Positions 1 to 8,013 of a DNA stretch of 56,260 nucleotides are shown in pieces (the first letter of the stretch is position 1; the number at the start of each line of letters is the position of its first letter). The stretch is from Acidimicrobiales bacterium (lineage in GTDB: Bacteria > Actinomycetota > Acidimicrobiia > Acidimicrobiales > SHLQ01), in the NCBI GenBank assembly GCA_020628865.1, contig JAHDEJ010000006.1, positions 1 to 56,260 on the forward strand, read 5' to 3'. Position numbers and translations under genes: made by a program. A model generated the notes under the pieces. That model was not told the origin of the DNA. It saw nothing but the letters and a program-made list of their open reading frames with translations, and did no database searches.

Positions 1-14
1 GATCGGGGAGCACC

Positions 15-45
15 CCACCCCTTCCTCCAACCGAGGAAGGGGTGG
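15..45. terminator. Bidirectional hairpin terminator
   Basis: A perfect 13-bp stem (15-27 with 33-45) with a 5-nt loop lies just beyond the antiporter stop codon. Five T residues at 51-55 follow it on the plus strand. It can end both the minus-strand ion operon and a plus-strand gene left of the window. Confidence 0.75.
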
Positions 46-54
46 ACGTGTTTT

Positions 55-1518
55 TCAGCCGTTCGTGTCGAGCGTTTCGACCCACCGCTCGAGGGCCTCG
101 ATCCCACAGCCTGCCGGAGCGACGATGAGCAGGTGGTCACCGACACGGAGTTCGGTGTCGCCCGATGGTGTGATGTGGTGGTCGTCCCGTTGGATCGTCG
201 CAACGTATGCGCCGCCGGGGAGCGGCACGTCGTTCAGCGCATGGGATGCAACCCGTGAGCCGGCAGCGATCTCGAGCTCGATGAGGTCGGCGCCGTTGCC
301 GTCGATCGGCTTGATCTCCGCTCGCATCGCCGGCAGTTCCTCGGACTCGACGTGGAGCCGCCGGGCAACTGCTCCGATGGTGGGCCCCTGCACCGCCACC
401 GACACGATCACGACGGTGAAGGTCACATCGAAGATGAGCGATCCGTCGGGATGCCCTGCGGTGGACGGGATCGTGGCGAGCACCACCGGTACCGCGCCAC
501 GGAGACCGGCCCAGGAGACGACCGCCATCCGACGCAATGGTGTGCGAGACCAGACGAGCACCAGGCCGACGGCCACGGGACGGGCGAGGAAGACGAGGGC
601 TGCCGCAAGGGCGATCGACGTCGGTGTGTTGTCGAGCAGGTCGCTCGGGAACACGAGAACGCCGAGCAGCAGGAACAGCGCCGCCTGCGCAGTTGCCGCA
701 AGACCCTCGTGGAAGCTGACGACGCTGCGCGAGGTCCGATGCTCTCCCGCCAACATCACGCCCGTGAGGTAGACCGCCAGGAACCCCGAGCCGCCGCTCA
801 CGGCCGCGGCGCCGTACGAAACTGCAGCGAAGGCGAGCGTGAGGACACCCATCGATGCCACCGCCGGGCCGGTGAGTCGCAGGATGAGTGTGTGTGCGGC
901 CACGCCGACGAGCAGACCGACGACGAGCCCGACGCCCAACTGGATGGCGAGGAACTCTGCCCAGTCCCAGACATCGGGCGACCCCCGCCAGACTTCGATG
1001 AGGCCGACCGTCAGCAGAACGGCGAACGGATCGTTGAGCCCCGACTCGAGCTGCAGGATCCGTCGGGTCCGATTGGGAAGTGGTTCGGTCCGCAACGCCG
1101 CGAAGACGGCCGCCGCATCGGTCGACGAGACCACCGCGCCGAGGAGGAAGGCGGTCGTCGGTTCCAGATCCAGGAGAATCCATCCGACGAGCCCCACGAT
1201 GCCGGCGGTGATCGTCACTCCAACGGATGCCAACAGCGCAGCGGTGCTGCCGTCCTGACGAAACGAGCTCGGATCGGTACCGAGACCGCCTTCGAAGAGG
1301 ATCACCACCAACGCAACGGTTGCGATGTTCTGCGCAAGGACCGCATCGTCGAAGCGAACCAGCGCAAGTCCCTCATCGGCGATGAGAATGCCCAGCCCGA
1401 GAAACAACAACAGGCTCGGAATTCGAATGCGAGACGCGATGCTGCTGGCAAGCACGCCGACGAGCAGCAGCGCTCCGGCCACGAGAATCGCCGGATCGAC
1501 GGCGAAGCCGGCGCTCAT
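55..1518 (-). CDS. NhaP/CvrA-type K+(Na+)/H+ antiporter with TrkA-C domain
   Basis: This is a 487-residue membrane protein of the CPA1 cation/proton antiporter family. About twelve hydrophobic segments fill residues 8-390. The family ion-site signatures are visible as VVSSTDAAAVF near residue 130 and ESGLNDPFAV near residue 160. A soluble TrkA-C (RCK_C) domain occupies roughly 400-480 and probably senses a ligand or ion, as in NhaP2/YcgO-type potassium/proton antiporters. The gene is last in a minus-strand operon; its ATG lies 4 nt after the corA stop codon, so the two are probably translated together. K+ versus Na+ specificity cannot be read from the sequence. The role is inferred to be ion and pH homeostasis during osmotic stress, given the MscS and CorA neighbours. 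Confidence 0.88.
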   Translation of the reverse strand: MSAGFAVDPAILVAGALLLVGVLASSIASRIRIPSLLLFLGLGILIADEGLALVRFDDAVLAQNIATVALVVILFEGGLGTDPSSFRQDGSTAALLASVGVTITAGIVGLVGWILLDLEPTTAFLLGAVVSSTDAAAVFAALRTEPLPNRTRRILQLESGLNDPFAVLLTVGLIEVWRGSPDVWDWAEFLAIQLGVGLVVGLLVGVAAHTLILRLTGPAVASMGVLTLAFAAVSYGAAAVSGGSGFLAVYLTGVMLAGEHRTSRSVVSFHEGLAATAQAALFLLLGVLVFPSDLLDNTPTSIALAAALVFLARPVAVGLVLVWSRTPLRRMAVVSWAGLRGAVPVVLATIPSTAGHPDGSLIFDVTFTVVIVSVAVQGPTIGAVARRLHVESEELPAMRAEIKPIDGNGADLIELEIAAGSRVASHALNDVPLPGGAYVATIQRDDHHITPSGDTELRVGDHLLIVAPAGCGIEALERWVETLDTNG

Positions 1519-1522
1519 TGCG

Positions 1523-2635
1523 TCAGCTCGCCGGCTGATCGGTGGGGGACGGGCTCTGTTTGGAGGAGCGCCGCCGCTTCCGCGCTGGGGCCGCCGCCCC
1601 GATCACGGTTGCCGGGGCCCGGAGGGCGTCGACCAGGACGGACGTGACACCGGTGAGACCACGATTCAGGCGATGGAAGCGGAGCCAGCCGAGGCGAACG
1701 AAGACCGCCATCGATCCGACGGCAATGATCGCCATCGCAAGGACGATCCAGCTCAATGCCCGATCCGATCCATCGCCCGGCAGGGGGACGTTCATTCCGA
1801 AAACAGCGGCCACCAGGGCGAGGGGCAGCAGGACCGCGGCGTACACGGTCAGCACCTGGGTGATCTCGGTTGCACGTCGTGCCTCGGCACCCTGGTAGGC
1901 GGCCAGAACCTCGGCCAGGGCAGAGCGCACGCCATCGAGCTCGTGGACCGCACGGCTGGCGGTGTCGTAGGCATCTGCGAACCGGCGTCGCCCCTCGTCG
2001 GTGACGCCGGGCATCGGTTGGCGAAGCTGGTCGAATGCGTCCCGATGCGGGCGCACGAGACCCCGAACCTGCGCCACTTCGCTGCGGAGCGCCGTCAACT
2101 CCTCGAGCAGCAGCGGATGGGCATCGAGCGCCATCTCGGTCAGTGCTTCGATGTTGTCGTCGACCACTCGCTCGATGAGCAGATAGCGGCGAACAGCGGC
2201 TTCGCCGATCGAACCGGCGAGCTCGTCGGGCCCGGCGAGGTCGAACCGTCGGCCGCTGGCGATGTGCCCGTGGATCGCATCGATGACCGGTGATGCCTCG
2301 TGTCGGACCGTGATCAGAAGTTGTGCGGTCAGAAAGCAGGAGATCTCGTGGGTGACGATCCGATCGGCGCTCAGTTCCCGCAGCACGATGAGGAGGTGGT
2401 CGTCGTAATCGTCGACCTTCGGGAGATCGAGGTCGGGGCCAATTGCGTCGTCGAGCGCGAGGCGATCGAGGTCGAGCGGAGCGAGCAGCCGCCGAGCCGC
2501 CTCGCCCTCCCCGGGCCCGTCCAGCAGGATGTCGAGCCAACTCCAGGTGGGCTGTTCCGGATCGAGCACCACGGCGGAGTCCGCCGGTTCGAACCGTCGT
2601 CGCCCCGGGTTGAACGTGTGGGCGGAGATCGTCAT
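1523..2635 (-). CDS. corA: CorA-family divalent cation (Mg2+) transporter
   Basis: A 370-residue CorA homologue. It has a long acidic N-terminal cytoplasmic domain, then helical coiled segments (about 150-270), then the pore signature GMN at about residues 280-282 preceded by the first membrane helix (VLLPLALVAAVF) and followed by a second (ALSWIVLAMAIIAVGSMAVF). Unusually, about 50 residues follow the second helix and end in a basic KRRRSSK stretch; most CorA proteins stop soon after TM2. I chose the ATG at 2635 because it overlaps the stop of the upstream mscS by 4 bp (ATGA) and because residues upstream in the same frame are low-complexity shadow sequence. Family knowledge supports Mg2+/Co2+ uptake; cation specificity is not proven. 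Confidence 0.9.
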   Translation of the reverse strand: MTISAHTFNPGRRRFEPADSAVVLDPEQPTWSWLDILLDGPGEGEAARRLLAPLDLDRLALDDAIGPDLDLPKVDDYDDHLLIVLRELSADRIVTHEISCFLTAQLLITVRHEASPVIDAIHGHIASGRRFDLAGPDELAGSIGEAAVRRYLLIERVVDDNIEALTEMALDAHPLLLEELTALRSEVAQVRGLVRPHRDAFDQLRQPMPGVTDEGRRRFADAYDTASRAVHELDGVRSALAEVLAAYQGAEARRATEITQVLTVYAAVLLPLALVAAVFGMNVPLPGDGSDRALSWIVLAMAIIAVGSMAVFVRLGWLRFHRLNRGLTGVTSVLVDALRAPATVIGAAAPARKRRRSSKQSPSPTDQPAS

Positions 2636-3426
2636 GACGTCGGGTGCCCGGCGGCCGAATCGTCGAGCCACCGGCGTATGATCGCATCCTCGACCGTTCC
2701 GGCCGCCGACGCATGCACCGGGATTCGCACGGTCAGGGTGACGGCGTCGCCCTCGCTGGCGCTGAGGAACACGAGCGGATCGACATTCGCCGGCGTGAGT
2801 GCATGCGTTCGAGCACGTTGCTCCATCTGTCGGCGGGCTGGCTCGACGTACTCTCCCGCACACGCTTCGGCGGCGCTGAGCAACGCGGCCTCGTCCGACC
2901 GCCAACTGCCCCGGTCGGAGGTCACGGCGAACGAGTGAAGCACGTAATCGTGGCCAGCCGTTTCGTTCAGCACCGGGATGGTGAGGGGAAGACTGTTCGG
3001 CATCGTGATCGTCCGCCCCGTGCGGGTGCTGCCCGGGCCGATCTCGATGAGGGTCGTGGTGAGGAGCGAGTGGTCGATCACCTGACCGCGAACCTCCCCG
3101 ACGGCGATCCGATCGCCGATGGTGTACGAGCCACTCGTGGCCCGAACGGCTGCGCCGACGGCCGATTTCACGACGTCCTGCAACGAGATGGCGATGGCCA
3201 CGGCAAACGCGACGAGCGACAGGCCAACGACCCGAAGCTCGTCGGCCCAGATCATGGCAATCAGTACGATCCCGACGAGCAGCGACACATTGCGCAGCAG
3301 CACGATGTGGCCCCGGCGGGCTTCGATGGTCGCCTTCGTGTCTCGCCGAAGGGCGCGGCCGACCAGGATCCGGGTCAGCACGACCAGAATGACGACGATG
3401 CCGCTGCCGACGATTTTCTCGATCAC
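2632..3426 (-). CDS. MscS-family mechanosensitive ion channel
   Basis: A small (about 264 aa) MscS-type channel. Two to three N-terminal membrane helices are followed by the characteristic pore and beta-domain stretch (LQDVVKSAVGAAVRATSG, then GDRIAVGEVRGQVIDHSLLTTTL, then TMPNS). Such channels release solutes on hypo-osmotic shock. I take the GTG at 3426 as the start; a TTG at 3462 would add 12 residues, and neither has a strong ribosome-binding site. The stop codon overlaps the corA ATG, so channel and transporter are translationally coupled. The C-terminal cage domain (about 175-260) is short but present. Confidence 0.85.
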   Translation of the reverse strand: MIEKIVGSGIVVILVVLTRILVGRALRRDTKATIEARRGHIVLLRNVSLLVGIVLIAMIWADELRVVGLSLVAFAVAIAISLQDVVKSAVGAAVRATSGSYTIGDRIAVGEVRGQVIDHSLLTTTLIEIGPGSTRTGRTITMPNSLPLTIPVLNETAGHDYVLHSFAVTSDRGSWRSDEAALLSAAEACAGEYVEPARRQMEQRARTHALTPANVDPLVFLSASEGDAVTLTVRIPVHASAAGTVEDAIIRRWLDDSAAGHPTS

Positions 3427-3483
3427 GCTTCGATCTTGGTCAACGGCGGCGGGGCGATGCAATCCGTGTTCTGCTGTGCCCGT

Positions 3484-3858
3484 TCATTCGGCAACACCGC
3501 AGGTTTCCAGCCGGTTCCCCAGATCCGGTGGTCCGATCTGCCCCCGGGGGCAGTCTGCATCGAGCGCAACCCACCGTTCGCCGTCGACGATGACCGCTCG
3601 ATCTGCGATCGGTTCACCGAGGTCGAGCGGAAACGAGCCGAGGCAATCCGCGCCCTCGATTCGATCGCCCCGAACGTTCGTGATCCGGATCTCGGCCGCC
3701 GACTCCTCGACGTCAGCGCTCACCTGTTGGGCACAGTTCGTGAGGAGCACTGCGTCATCGGCTGAACCCTCGATGCCGAGCGGCTCCGGCTCGTTGGCGC
3801 AGGCGACGAGCATCGCGGCGATGCAGACGAGTGTGGCCGGGAACCTGATCGATCGCAT
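3484..3858 (-). CDS. Small secreted lipoprotein, unknown function
   Basis: A 124-residue protein starting MRSIRFPATLVCIAAMLVAC, which is a signal peptide ending in a lipobox (LVAC) followed by an acidic N-terminus. The mature part has three further cysteines (in NCAQQ, ADCLG and DADCP, plus one near the end at ETCGV), which suggests disulfides outside the cell. I do not recognise a family. It lies upstream of mscS-corA-antiporter on the same strand with a gap of about 57 bp, so it may be the first gene of that operon and belong to an envelope-stress response. A palindromic element lies about 55 bp upstream of its start. Confidence 0.65.
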   Translation of the reverse strand: MRSIRFPATLVCIAAMLVACANEPEPLGIEGSADDAVLLTNCAQQVSADVEESAAEIRITNVRGDRIEGADCLGSFPLDLGEPIADRAVIVDGERWVALDADCPRGQIGPPDLGNRLETCGVAE

Positions 3859-3912
3859 GCGACAACGGTATTCGGCGATCGTGGCAGAGATCCGACAGGT
3901 TGCAGGCGTTGC

Positions 3913-3936
3913 GAAATGACAGGTCCATGTCATTTC
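3913..3936. promoter_or_regulatory. Perfect palindrome (AATGAC-N8-GTCATT operator candidate)
   Basis: GAAATGACA, a 6-bp spacer, then TGTCATTTC: a perfect 9-bp inverted repeat between the divergent lipoprotein (minus) and PRC-barrel (plus) genes. It is one of four sites in the window sharing AATGAC followed 8 bp later by a GYC(A/T)T-type half. It lacks a T-run, so a protein-binding site is more likely than a terminator. Confidence 0.5.
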
Positions 3937-4008
3937 CTCGACGCCATGCGCGGTGAAGCTGTCCTCACTCGAAGAACGTGTCTTCGACCCGATCGCCTTG
4001 GAGCAGCC

Positions 4009-4758
4009 GTGACCACCCTGTCCACCCCGCCGCCGGTCCGGCTGTGGGCGCCCATCGAGGATTCGGCTCCGCCGCAGGCCGTGCCGGTCCTGAGCCCGGA
4101 GACCCCGATCGAGTCTGCCGACCTGGTCGCGATGCGGCTGACCGATGTGGTGGTGGACCCCATCGTTGGCTCGGTGACTCATCTCGTCGTGACCCCGCCC
4201 GGCCCCCACCAGATCCCCCGACTCGTTCCCCGCACACTCGTGCGCTCGACCGCTGAAGGACTTCGGATTTCCCTCGCCGACCGCGGCGTACGATCACTGC
4301 CTCGGGTGCTGCCCATCCAGTTCCTCCGTGGACCGTGCGAGAACATGGCCACCGACATGGACGTGCGGTTCCGAACCGTCCTGCTCCATCCCTACGTGCT
4401 GGACACAGCGCCGGCACGAGCACACGGCACCGTCGGCGGCATCGACGCCCTGGACTGTGAGTTGCGTCGGGGGGACGACGTGGTGACCCGAGACGATCGA
4501 AGCCTCGGGCAGGTGCGAGCGCTACTCGCACGGCAGGGGAGGGTCACTGCGCTCGTGGTGGGCTCCAGGTTTGCCGGCCGAAGCGCGGCTGCAACCGTTC
4601 CGGTCGAACTCGTGGGTCAGCACCTGCCGGGCATGATCATTCTCACGGCCGATCGCGACGACGTGCTCAAGCGAGAATCCGCCCTTCGCTCGGACCTGCG
4701 CCGCGCGGCATCCCCGAATGGGGACGATCGACGCAGACGCCGCTACGACCACACATGA
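4009..4758 (+). CDS. PRC-barrel-like domain protein
   Basis: A 249-residue soluble protein with two PRC-barrel-like stretches. The first is around residues 40-80 (MRLTDVVVDPIVGSVTHLVV), the second around 145-185 (GDDVVTRDDRSLGQVRALL, then VTALVV). The C-terminus is very basic (RRRRYDHT). PRC-barrel proteins in actinobacteria often belong to stress regulons, but no catalytic residues are evident and the specific role is unknown. The GTG at 4009 is preferred because GGAG lies 5 nt upstream; ATG codons at 3916 and 3946 in the same frame would lengthen the protein by up to 31 residues but run across the upstream palindrome. It lies immediately before a LuxR-type regulator on the same strand. Confidence 0.6.
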   Translation: MTTLSTPPPVRLWAPIEDSAPPQAVPVLSPETPIESADLVAMRLTDVVVDPIVGSVTHLVVTPPGPHQIPRLVPRTLVRSTAEGLRISLADRGVRSLPRVLPIQFLRGPCENMATDMDVRFRTVLLHPYVLDTAPARAHGTVGGIDALDCELRRGDDVVTRDDRSLGQVRALLARQGRVTALVVGSRFAGRSAAATVPVELVGQHLPGMIILTADRDDVLKRESALRSDLRRAASPNGDDRRRRRYDHT

Positions 4759-4841
4759 AGGCCGACTTCACGACGGTTTCACGAACCCCGTTTGATCCCC
4801 CAGCCGGGGGACACGGATCTTGGCGGTGTTTCCAGACTGGA

Positions 4842-5504
4842 GTGGTGGACTTCTCCCTACCCGGTCACACGGATCCGGTGAGCCTCGTCGTGATCAACGA
4901 CGTCGACCTCGTCGTCGCCGGCCTGGTGTCGATGCTCGAGCCGCATTCCGATCGCGTCCGTATCGCCGGAACAATCGCGGGGGAGCTGCGGCCGATCGCG
5001 GCTGACGTGGCGCTCGTCGATGCGTTCGGCCACCCGAACGCCGGTGTCGATCGGCTGCGAGCAGTGATGGAGCTGGGCTGTTGCCGACACGTCGTCCTGT
5101 ACACGTGGCGGTTGTCGACCTCCATGGCCGTCGAGGTCGTTGAGCTCGGTGGCGCAGGGATCCTCGCCAAGTCGTCCTCCTCCGAGGAGATCGCGTCGGC
5201 GATCGTGCGCATCGCAGGCGGAGAGCGCGTGATTCACGACTTCCCGCTCACCATGAACTACCCGTCGACCCTTGACACCGGCGGCCTCGACCTGACCGAC
5301 CGGGAGATCGAGCTCCTCGTGCACGTCGCTCGCGGCCACAACAACGCCCGTATTGGTGAGGCGATGTTCCTCGCCGAGTCGACGATCAAGACCTACCTGA
5401 AACGCGTCTACCGCAAGCTGGGAGTGAACTCGCGCGCGCAGGCCGTCATGCGGGCGGTGGAGCTGGGAATCGCTCGGAAGGACAACGTCACCGACCTCCG
5501 GTGA
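4842..5504 (+). CDS. LuxR-family response-regulator-like transcription factor
   Basis: About 220 residues: an N-terminal receiver-like domain and a C-terminal LuxR/NarL helix-turn-helix (LTDREIELLVHVARGHNN, then STIKTYLKRVYRKLGV). The receiver is slightly degenerate. The usual paired acids at the end of strand 1 read IND, while the phospho-acceptor (ALVDAFG) and the conserved lysine (LAKSSS) remain. No histidine kinase is adjacent. The start is uncertain (GTG at 4842 or 4878). It converges on, and overlaps by 17 bp, a clear paralogue on the other strand. A GTTT (4790) followed by GGGGAC (4807) lies upstream but with the wrong spacing for the stress promoter seen elsewhere. Confidence 0.75.
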   Translation: MVDFSLPGHTDPVSLVVINDVDLVVAGLVSMLEPHSDRVRIAGTIAGELRPIAADVALVDAFGHPNAGVDRLRAVMELGCCRHVVLYTWRLSTSMAVEVVELGGAGILAKSSSSEEIASAIVRIAGGERVIHDFPLTMNYPSTLDTGGLDLTDREIELLVHVARGHNNARIGEAMFLAESTIKTYLKRVYRKLGVNSRAQAVMRAVELGIARKDNVTDLR

Positions 5505-6123
5505 CGGCCGACCGGGTCAGCCCGAGCTCGACGATTCTGGCCGCAGCGTGGGCCCGATTCCGGGCCCCGACCTTGTCGAACAGCCGCTGCGCATAGGTCT
5601 TCACGGTCTCCGGCGAGAGGCCCAACGCCTCGGCGATCTCCGGGTTCGTCCGACCGTCGACGAGCAGCATACCGACGTCCATTTCCCGCGGCGACAGGGG
5701 CTCGATCCATCGATCGGCGACCTGTCGTGCTTCGGGGCCGAAGATCTGCACGTCGCTGCCAGCCGCAGCAAATTCGATCGCTTGAACGACCGAGAGGGGC
5801 GATGCCGTCTTCGACAGCACGCCCGCAACTCGAGGGCGGCGGGGCGCTTGTTCCCATGCGCCTCGGGCGTCCCACGCATAGAGCAGGACCCGCTTGGCGA
5901 GGTCGTGGTCGATCAGCTCGTCGATTCGTTCGCGCAGGTCCGTCTGCGTTCCGGTCGCGTCGAGCAATGCGATCTCCACAGCGACGTTGGGCGGCCCACC
6001 GACCGACGTGTCGAGCACGACAACCCGTTCGGAATACGGGGCAAGCATTGCCTCGACGCCGCGGACCACCAGCTCGAAGTCGTTCACGACGCTCACGGTG
6101 ATGGGATTGTTGGTGGCTTCCAT
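5488..6123 (-). CDS. LuxR-family response-regulator-like transcription factor (paralogue)
   Basis: 211 residues with the same plan as its convergent neighbour: receiver-like domain (VVNDFELVVRG, ALLDATG, LSKTAS) and LuxR helix-turn-helix (LSPREMDVGMLLVDGRTN, then ETVKTYAQRLFDKVGA). It has the same Asn-Asp substitution at the acidic pair, so the two genes form a distinctive pair. The ATG at 6123 lies 9 nt after the GGGAAC of a sigma-B-type promoter (6133-6158), with no room for a leader or ribosome-binding site. The mRNA is therefore probably leaderless and stress-sigma dependent. Its target genes are unknown. Confidence 0.78.
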   Translation of the reverse strand: MEATNNPITVSVVNDFELVVRGVEAMLAPYSERVVVLDTSVGGPPNVAVEIALLDATGTQTDLRERIDELIDHDLAKRVLLYAWDARGAWEQAPRRPRVAGVLSKTASPLSVVQAIEFAAAGSDVQIFGPEARQVADRWIEPLSPREMDVGMLLVDGRTNPEIAEALGLSPETVKTYAQRLFDKVGARNRAHAAARIVELGLTRSAVTGGR

Positions 6124-6132
6124 ACACGGGGT

Positions 6133-6158
6133 GTTCCCAGCATGGGGATCGACGAAAC
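6133..6158 (-). promoter_or_regulatory. SigB/SigF-type promoter (leaderless)
   Basis: On the minus strand GTTT (6158-6155), 16 nt, then GGGAAC (6138-6133). The last base is 9 nt from the ATG of the LuxR-type gene. It matches the known SigF/SigB pattern (GTTT, about 15 nt, GGGTA/GGGAA). Confidence 0.8.
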
Positions 6159-6378
6159 GTCCAGATCCCAACCGACGCCTCCACGGGTCGAACATGCTGC
6201 GGCCGACCCGGACTGTTGGTGGCGGGTCGAGGCCGGCCGCAGCGCGCCGCCAGATCGGGGGGTCGCGGCAAGGAGGGGGCAAGCTCGGGCCGCGCCGTCA
6301 GGCGGTGACCTCATGATCGCCACGGTCCCGGATCATTGTCCATCGGGGAGCGCAGAAGTCCACTTCTGGGGATGCGGG

Positions 6379-6404
6379 GTTTCGTCGGCGCTCGCCGTGG
6401 GAAC
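6379..6404 (+). promoter_or_regulatory. SigB/SigF-type promoter
   Basis: GTTT (6379-6382), 16 nt, GGGAAC (6399-6404). It lies 33 nt before the ATG of the Rho_N-like gene, which also has its own Shine-Dalgarno. Confidence 0.8.
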
Positions 6405-6437
6405 GGTTCAGAGGACGGCAACCAAAGGAGCAACACG

Positions 6438-6767
6438 ATGATTGCAATGGTCAACCGCCAGCGGCAGCACGCCACCCGACTGGTCGAGCACCTCAACGGC
6501 ACCGCCCGAAGCGTGCTCGCTCCCGGTGTTCGGTCGACCCGGGCCCTGGCGCGGAGCTTCGGCAGCGCACTGGAGCACCTCGGTGAGGCGATCCGGTCGA
6601 CCGCCGATCCGGGTGCGGTCGAGAGCATCGGTGAGCAGCTTCAGCTGGACGATCTGACGACCGCAGAGCTGTACACCCGGGCGCAGGATCAGGAAATTCG
6701 CGGCCGGTCGAAGATGAACCGCGACGACCTCATCGCTGCCCTTCGCGACCGCAGCTCCGTCCAATGA
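6438..6767 (+). CDS. Small Rho_N/SAP-like domain protein
   Basis: 109 residues. The N-terminal half is basic and helical. The C-terminal 35 residues (LTTAELYTRAQDQEI, then SKMNRDDLIAALR) resemble the Rho N-terminal/SAP-like helical module seen in small actinobacterial stress proteins. The ATG at 6438 is fixed by AAGGAG at 6425-6430 with 7-nt spacing; an in-frame ATG at 6336 would run through the promoter. The upstream GTTT-N16-GGGAAC promoter makes it a likely member of the general stress regulon. Nucleic-acid binding is inferred from the domain only. Confidence 0.7.
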   Translation: MIAMVNRQRQHATRLVEHLNGTARSVLAPGVRSTRALARSFGSALEHLGEAIRSTADPGAVESIGEQLQLDDLTTAELYTRAQDQEIRGRSKMNRDDLIAALRDRSSVQ

Positions 6768-6782
6768 CGTTCGTGTGTCATG
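6763..6782. promoter_or_regulatory. AATGAC-N8-GTCATG palindromic site
   Basis: Second copy of the AATGAC-N8-GYCATT-like motif. It overlaps the stop codon of the Rho_N-like gene and lies about 70 bp before the LAxTG protein. A regulatory role is inferred from recurrence. Confidence 0.4.
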
Positions 6783-6852
6783 TGTCGGATCGATCGGATC
6801 CCGATACTGATTCCAACGGCGCCGCAGGGGTGCCCAACTCGACAGGAAGACA

Positions 6853-7641
6853 ATGACCAAGACCATCCCCACCACTCGGAGCCGCATCGGTGCGGCCGTC
6901 GTGCTGGCCGGAATCGCCACGAGCGCGTTCGGTCTCGCCACGAGCTCCGCTGCCGGAGCGACGATGGGCTGCGGCCAGACGAGTTTCGGTTTCGAGGGCA
7001 CCCGCCTTCTCAACGACGGGATTTCGAACTCGGCGGGACCGTTCTCGATCATTCTTCCCGCCGGAACCTACGACGTCGTGATGCAGTCGTACGACGCCCA
7101 CGACGAGCATCCGGGTCAGGTCGATCAGACCGCAGAGCAGTGGTACGCCGCCCTCGACTCTGGCTGGGTGTCGCCGGTGTCGTCCGATGTCCCCGACGAT
7201 TCGAACACCAGTGTCGATGTCTTCGAGGGGCTCGTCGTGCCCGAGAGCTCGGCGATCACCCTGCACCACCTCGGTGAGGGCAACGTCAACAGCGTCAGCC
7301 CGATCTGCATCGGCTTCACGCCGGTCGCTGGCATCGAACCGCCGGCTGCAGTCGTCGAACCTCCTGCGGTCGAAGTGGCGCCGCCCGTTGCGGAACCGGC
7401 GCTCCCGGCCGAGATGCCGGTGAACGAGCCCGAGATCCAGATCGCCGGCCCGAAGCTCCCCGCCAAGGACGTCGTGGAGCTGCCGGAAGAACCGGCGGTC
7501 GTGGTGGAAGTGGCTGCTGAGGTCGAAGAGCTCGCCTATACCGGGCTCGGCGACCTGACGGCGGTCCTGGCCATCATCGGCACCGGCATGGTCATCCTGG
7601 GCGGGGGACTCACCATGTCGGACCGGCTCCGGCTTCGCTGA
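6853..7641 (+). CDS. Secreted cell-wall protein with LAxTG (class E) sorting signal
   Basis: 262 residues. The signal peptide (about 1-36) ends near SSAAGA. A globular region with two cysteines follows (40-155), then a Pro/Glu/Val-rich spacer with repeated EPPA-like units (160-225), then LAYTG, a hydrophobic helix (AVLAIIGTGMVILGGGL) and a short basic tail. This is the layout of a sortase substrate, and LAxTG is the motif preferred by actinobacterial class E sortases. No sortase is encoded in the window. The ATG is preceded by AGGAAG. A strong hairpin terminator follows the stop codon. The binding partner or adhesive role is unknown. Confidence 0.75.
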   Translation: MTKTIPTTRSRIGAAVVLAGIATSAFGLATSSAAGATMGCGQTSFGFEGTRLLNDGISNSAGPFSIILPAGTYDVVMQSYDAHDEHPGQVDQTAEQWYAALDSGWVSPVSSDVPDDSNTSVDVFEGLVVPESSAITLHHLGEGNVNSVSPICIGFTPVAGIEPPAAVVEPPAVEVAPPVAEPALPAEMPVNEPEIQIAGPKLPAKDVVELPEEPAVVVEVAAEVEELAYTGLGDLTAVLAIIGTGMVILGGGLTMSDRLRLR

Positions 7642-7661
7642 CCCGTCAGGAAGTCGGAGAT

Positions 7662-7689
7662 GTTGCCTCGGGCGCAAGCCCGGGGCAAC
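7662..7689 (+). terminator. Hairpin terminator after LAxTG protein
   Basis: GTTGCC and CGGGC pair with GCCCG and GGCAAC around a GCAA loop (one bulge on each side). GTCGCGTTTT follows. Confidence 0.7.
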
Positions 7690-7701
7690 GTCGCGTTTTG
7701 G

Positions 7702-8004
7702 CTACTCCACGACCAGATGGTCGACGAGTCCGGCGAGCTCGAGGAGGCGGGTGACCGCCTCGCTCACGGGCGAGAGGACCAGCGTGGCCCCGGTGCTCGC
7801 ATACCGTTGATGACCGTCGACGAGCACCCGCAGCCCGGAGGAGTCGATGAAATCGACGGCGCCGAGGTCGAGAACGATCCGTTCCGCATCGGCCACGGCA
7901 GCCAGCGCCTCAGCCAACTGCGGCGCAGTGTGCGCGTCGACCACGCCGCTCACGACGAGGCCGGCATCGACCGTGTCGATGCGAAGCGAAGAGGACGTTG
8001 GCAT
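7702..8004 (-). CDS. STAS-domain anti-anti-sigma factor (RsbV/SpoIIAA-like)
   Basis: 100 residues forming a single STAS domain. The diagnostic phosphorylation loop VDFIDSSGLRVLV carries the candidate phospho-serine at residues 55/56. In partner-switching systems the unphosphorylated form binds an RsbW-type kinase and frees the sigma factor. It starts 9 bp after the stop of the HATPase gene, so both come from one mRNA driven by the stress promoter at 8524-8549. A SpoIIE-type phosphatase is divergently encoded next door and is the obvious candidate to dephosphorylate it. Confidence 0.88.
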   Translation of the reverse strand: MPTSSSLRIDTVDAGLVVSGVVDAHTAPQLAEALAAVADAERIVLDLGAVDFIDSSGLRVLVDGHQRYASTGATLVLSPVSEAVTRLLELAGLVDHLVVE

Positions 8005-8013
8005 GGCGTCAGA

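Noticed and set aside
2636-2905. 90-codon extension of the corA frame upstream of 2635
   Set aside because: It runs antiparallel through the mscS coding region, has shadow-type composition, and the ATGA overlap gives a natural start.
4790-4812. Possible stress promoter before the LuxR-type gene at 4842
   Set aside because: GTTT and GGGGAC are present but only 13-14 nt apart, unlike the fixed 16 nt of the others.
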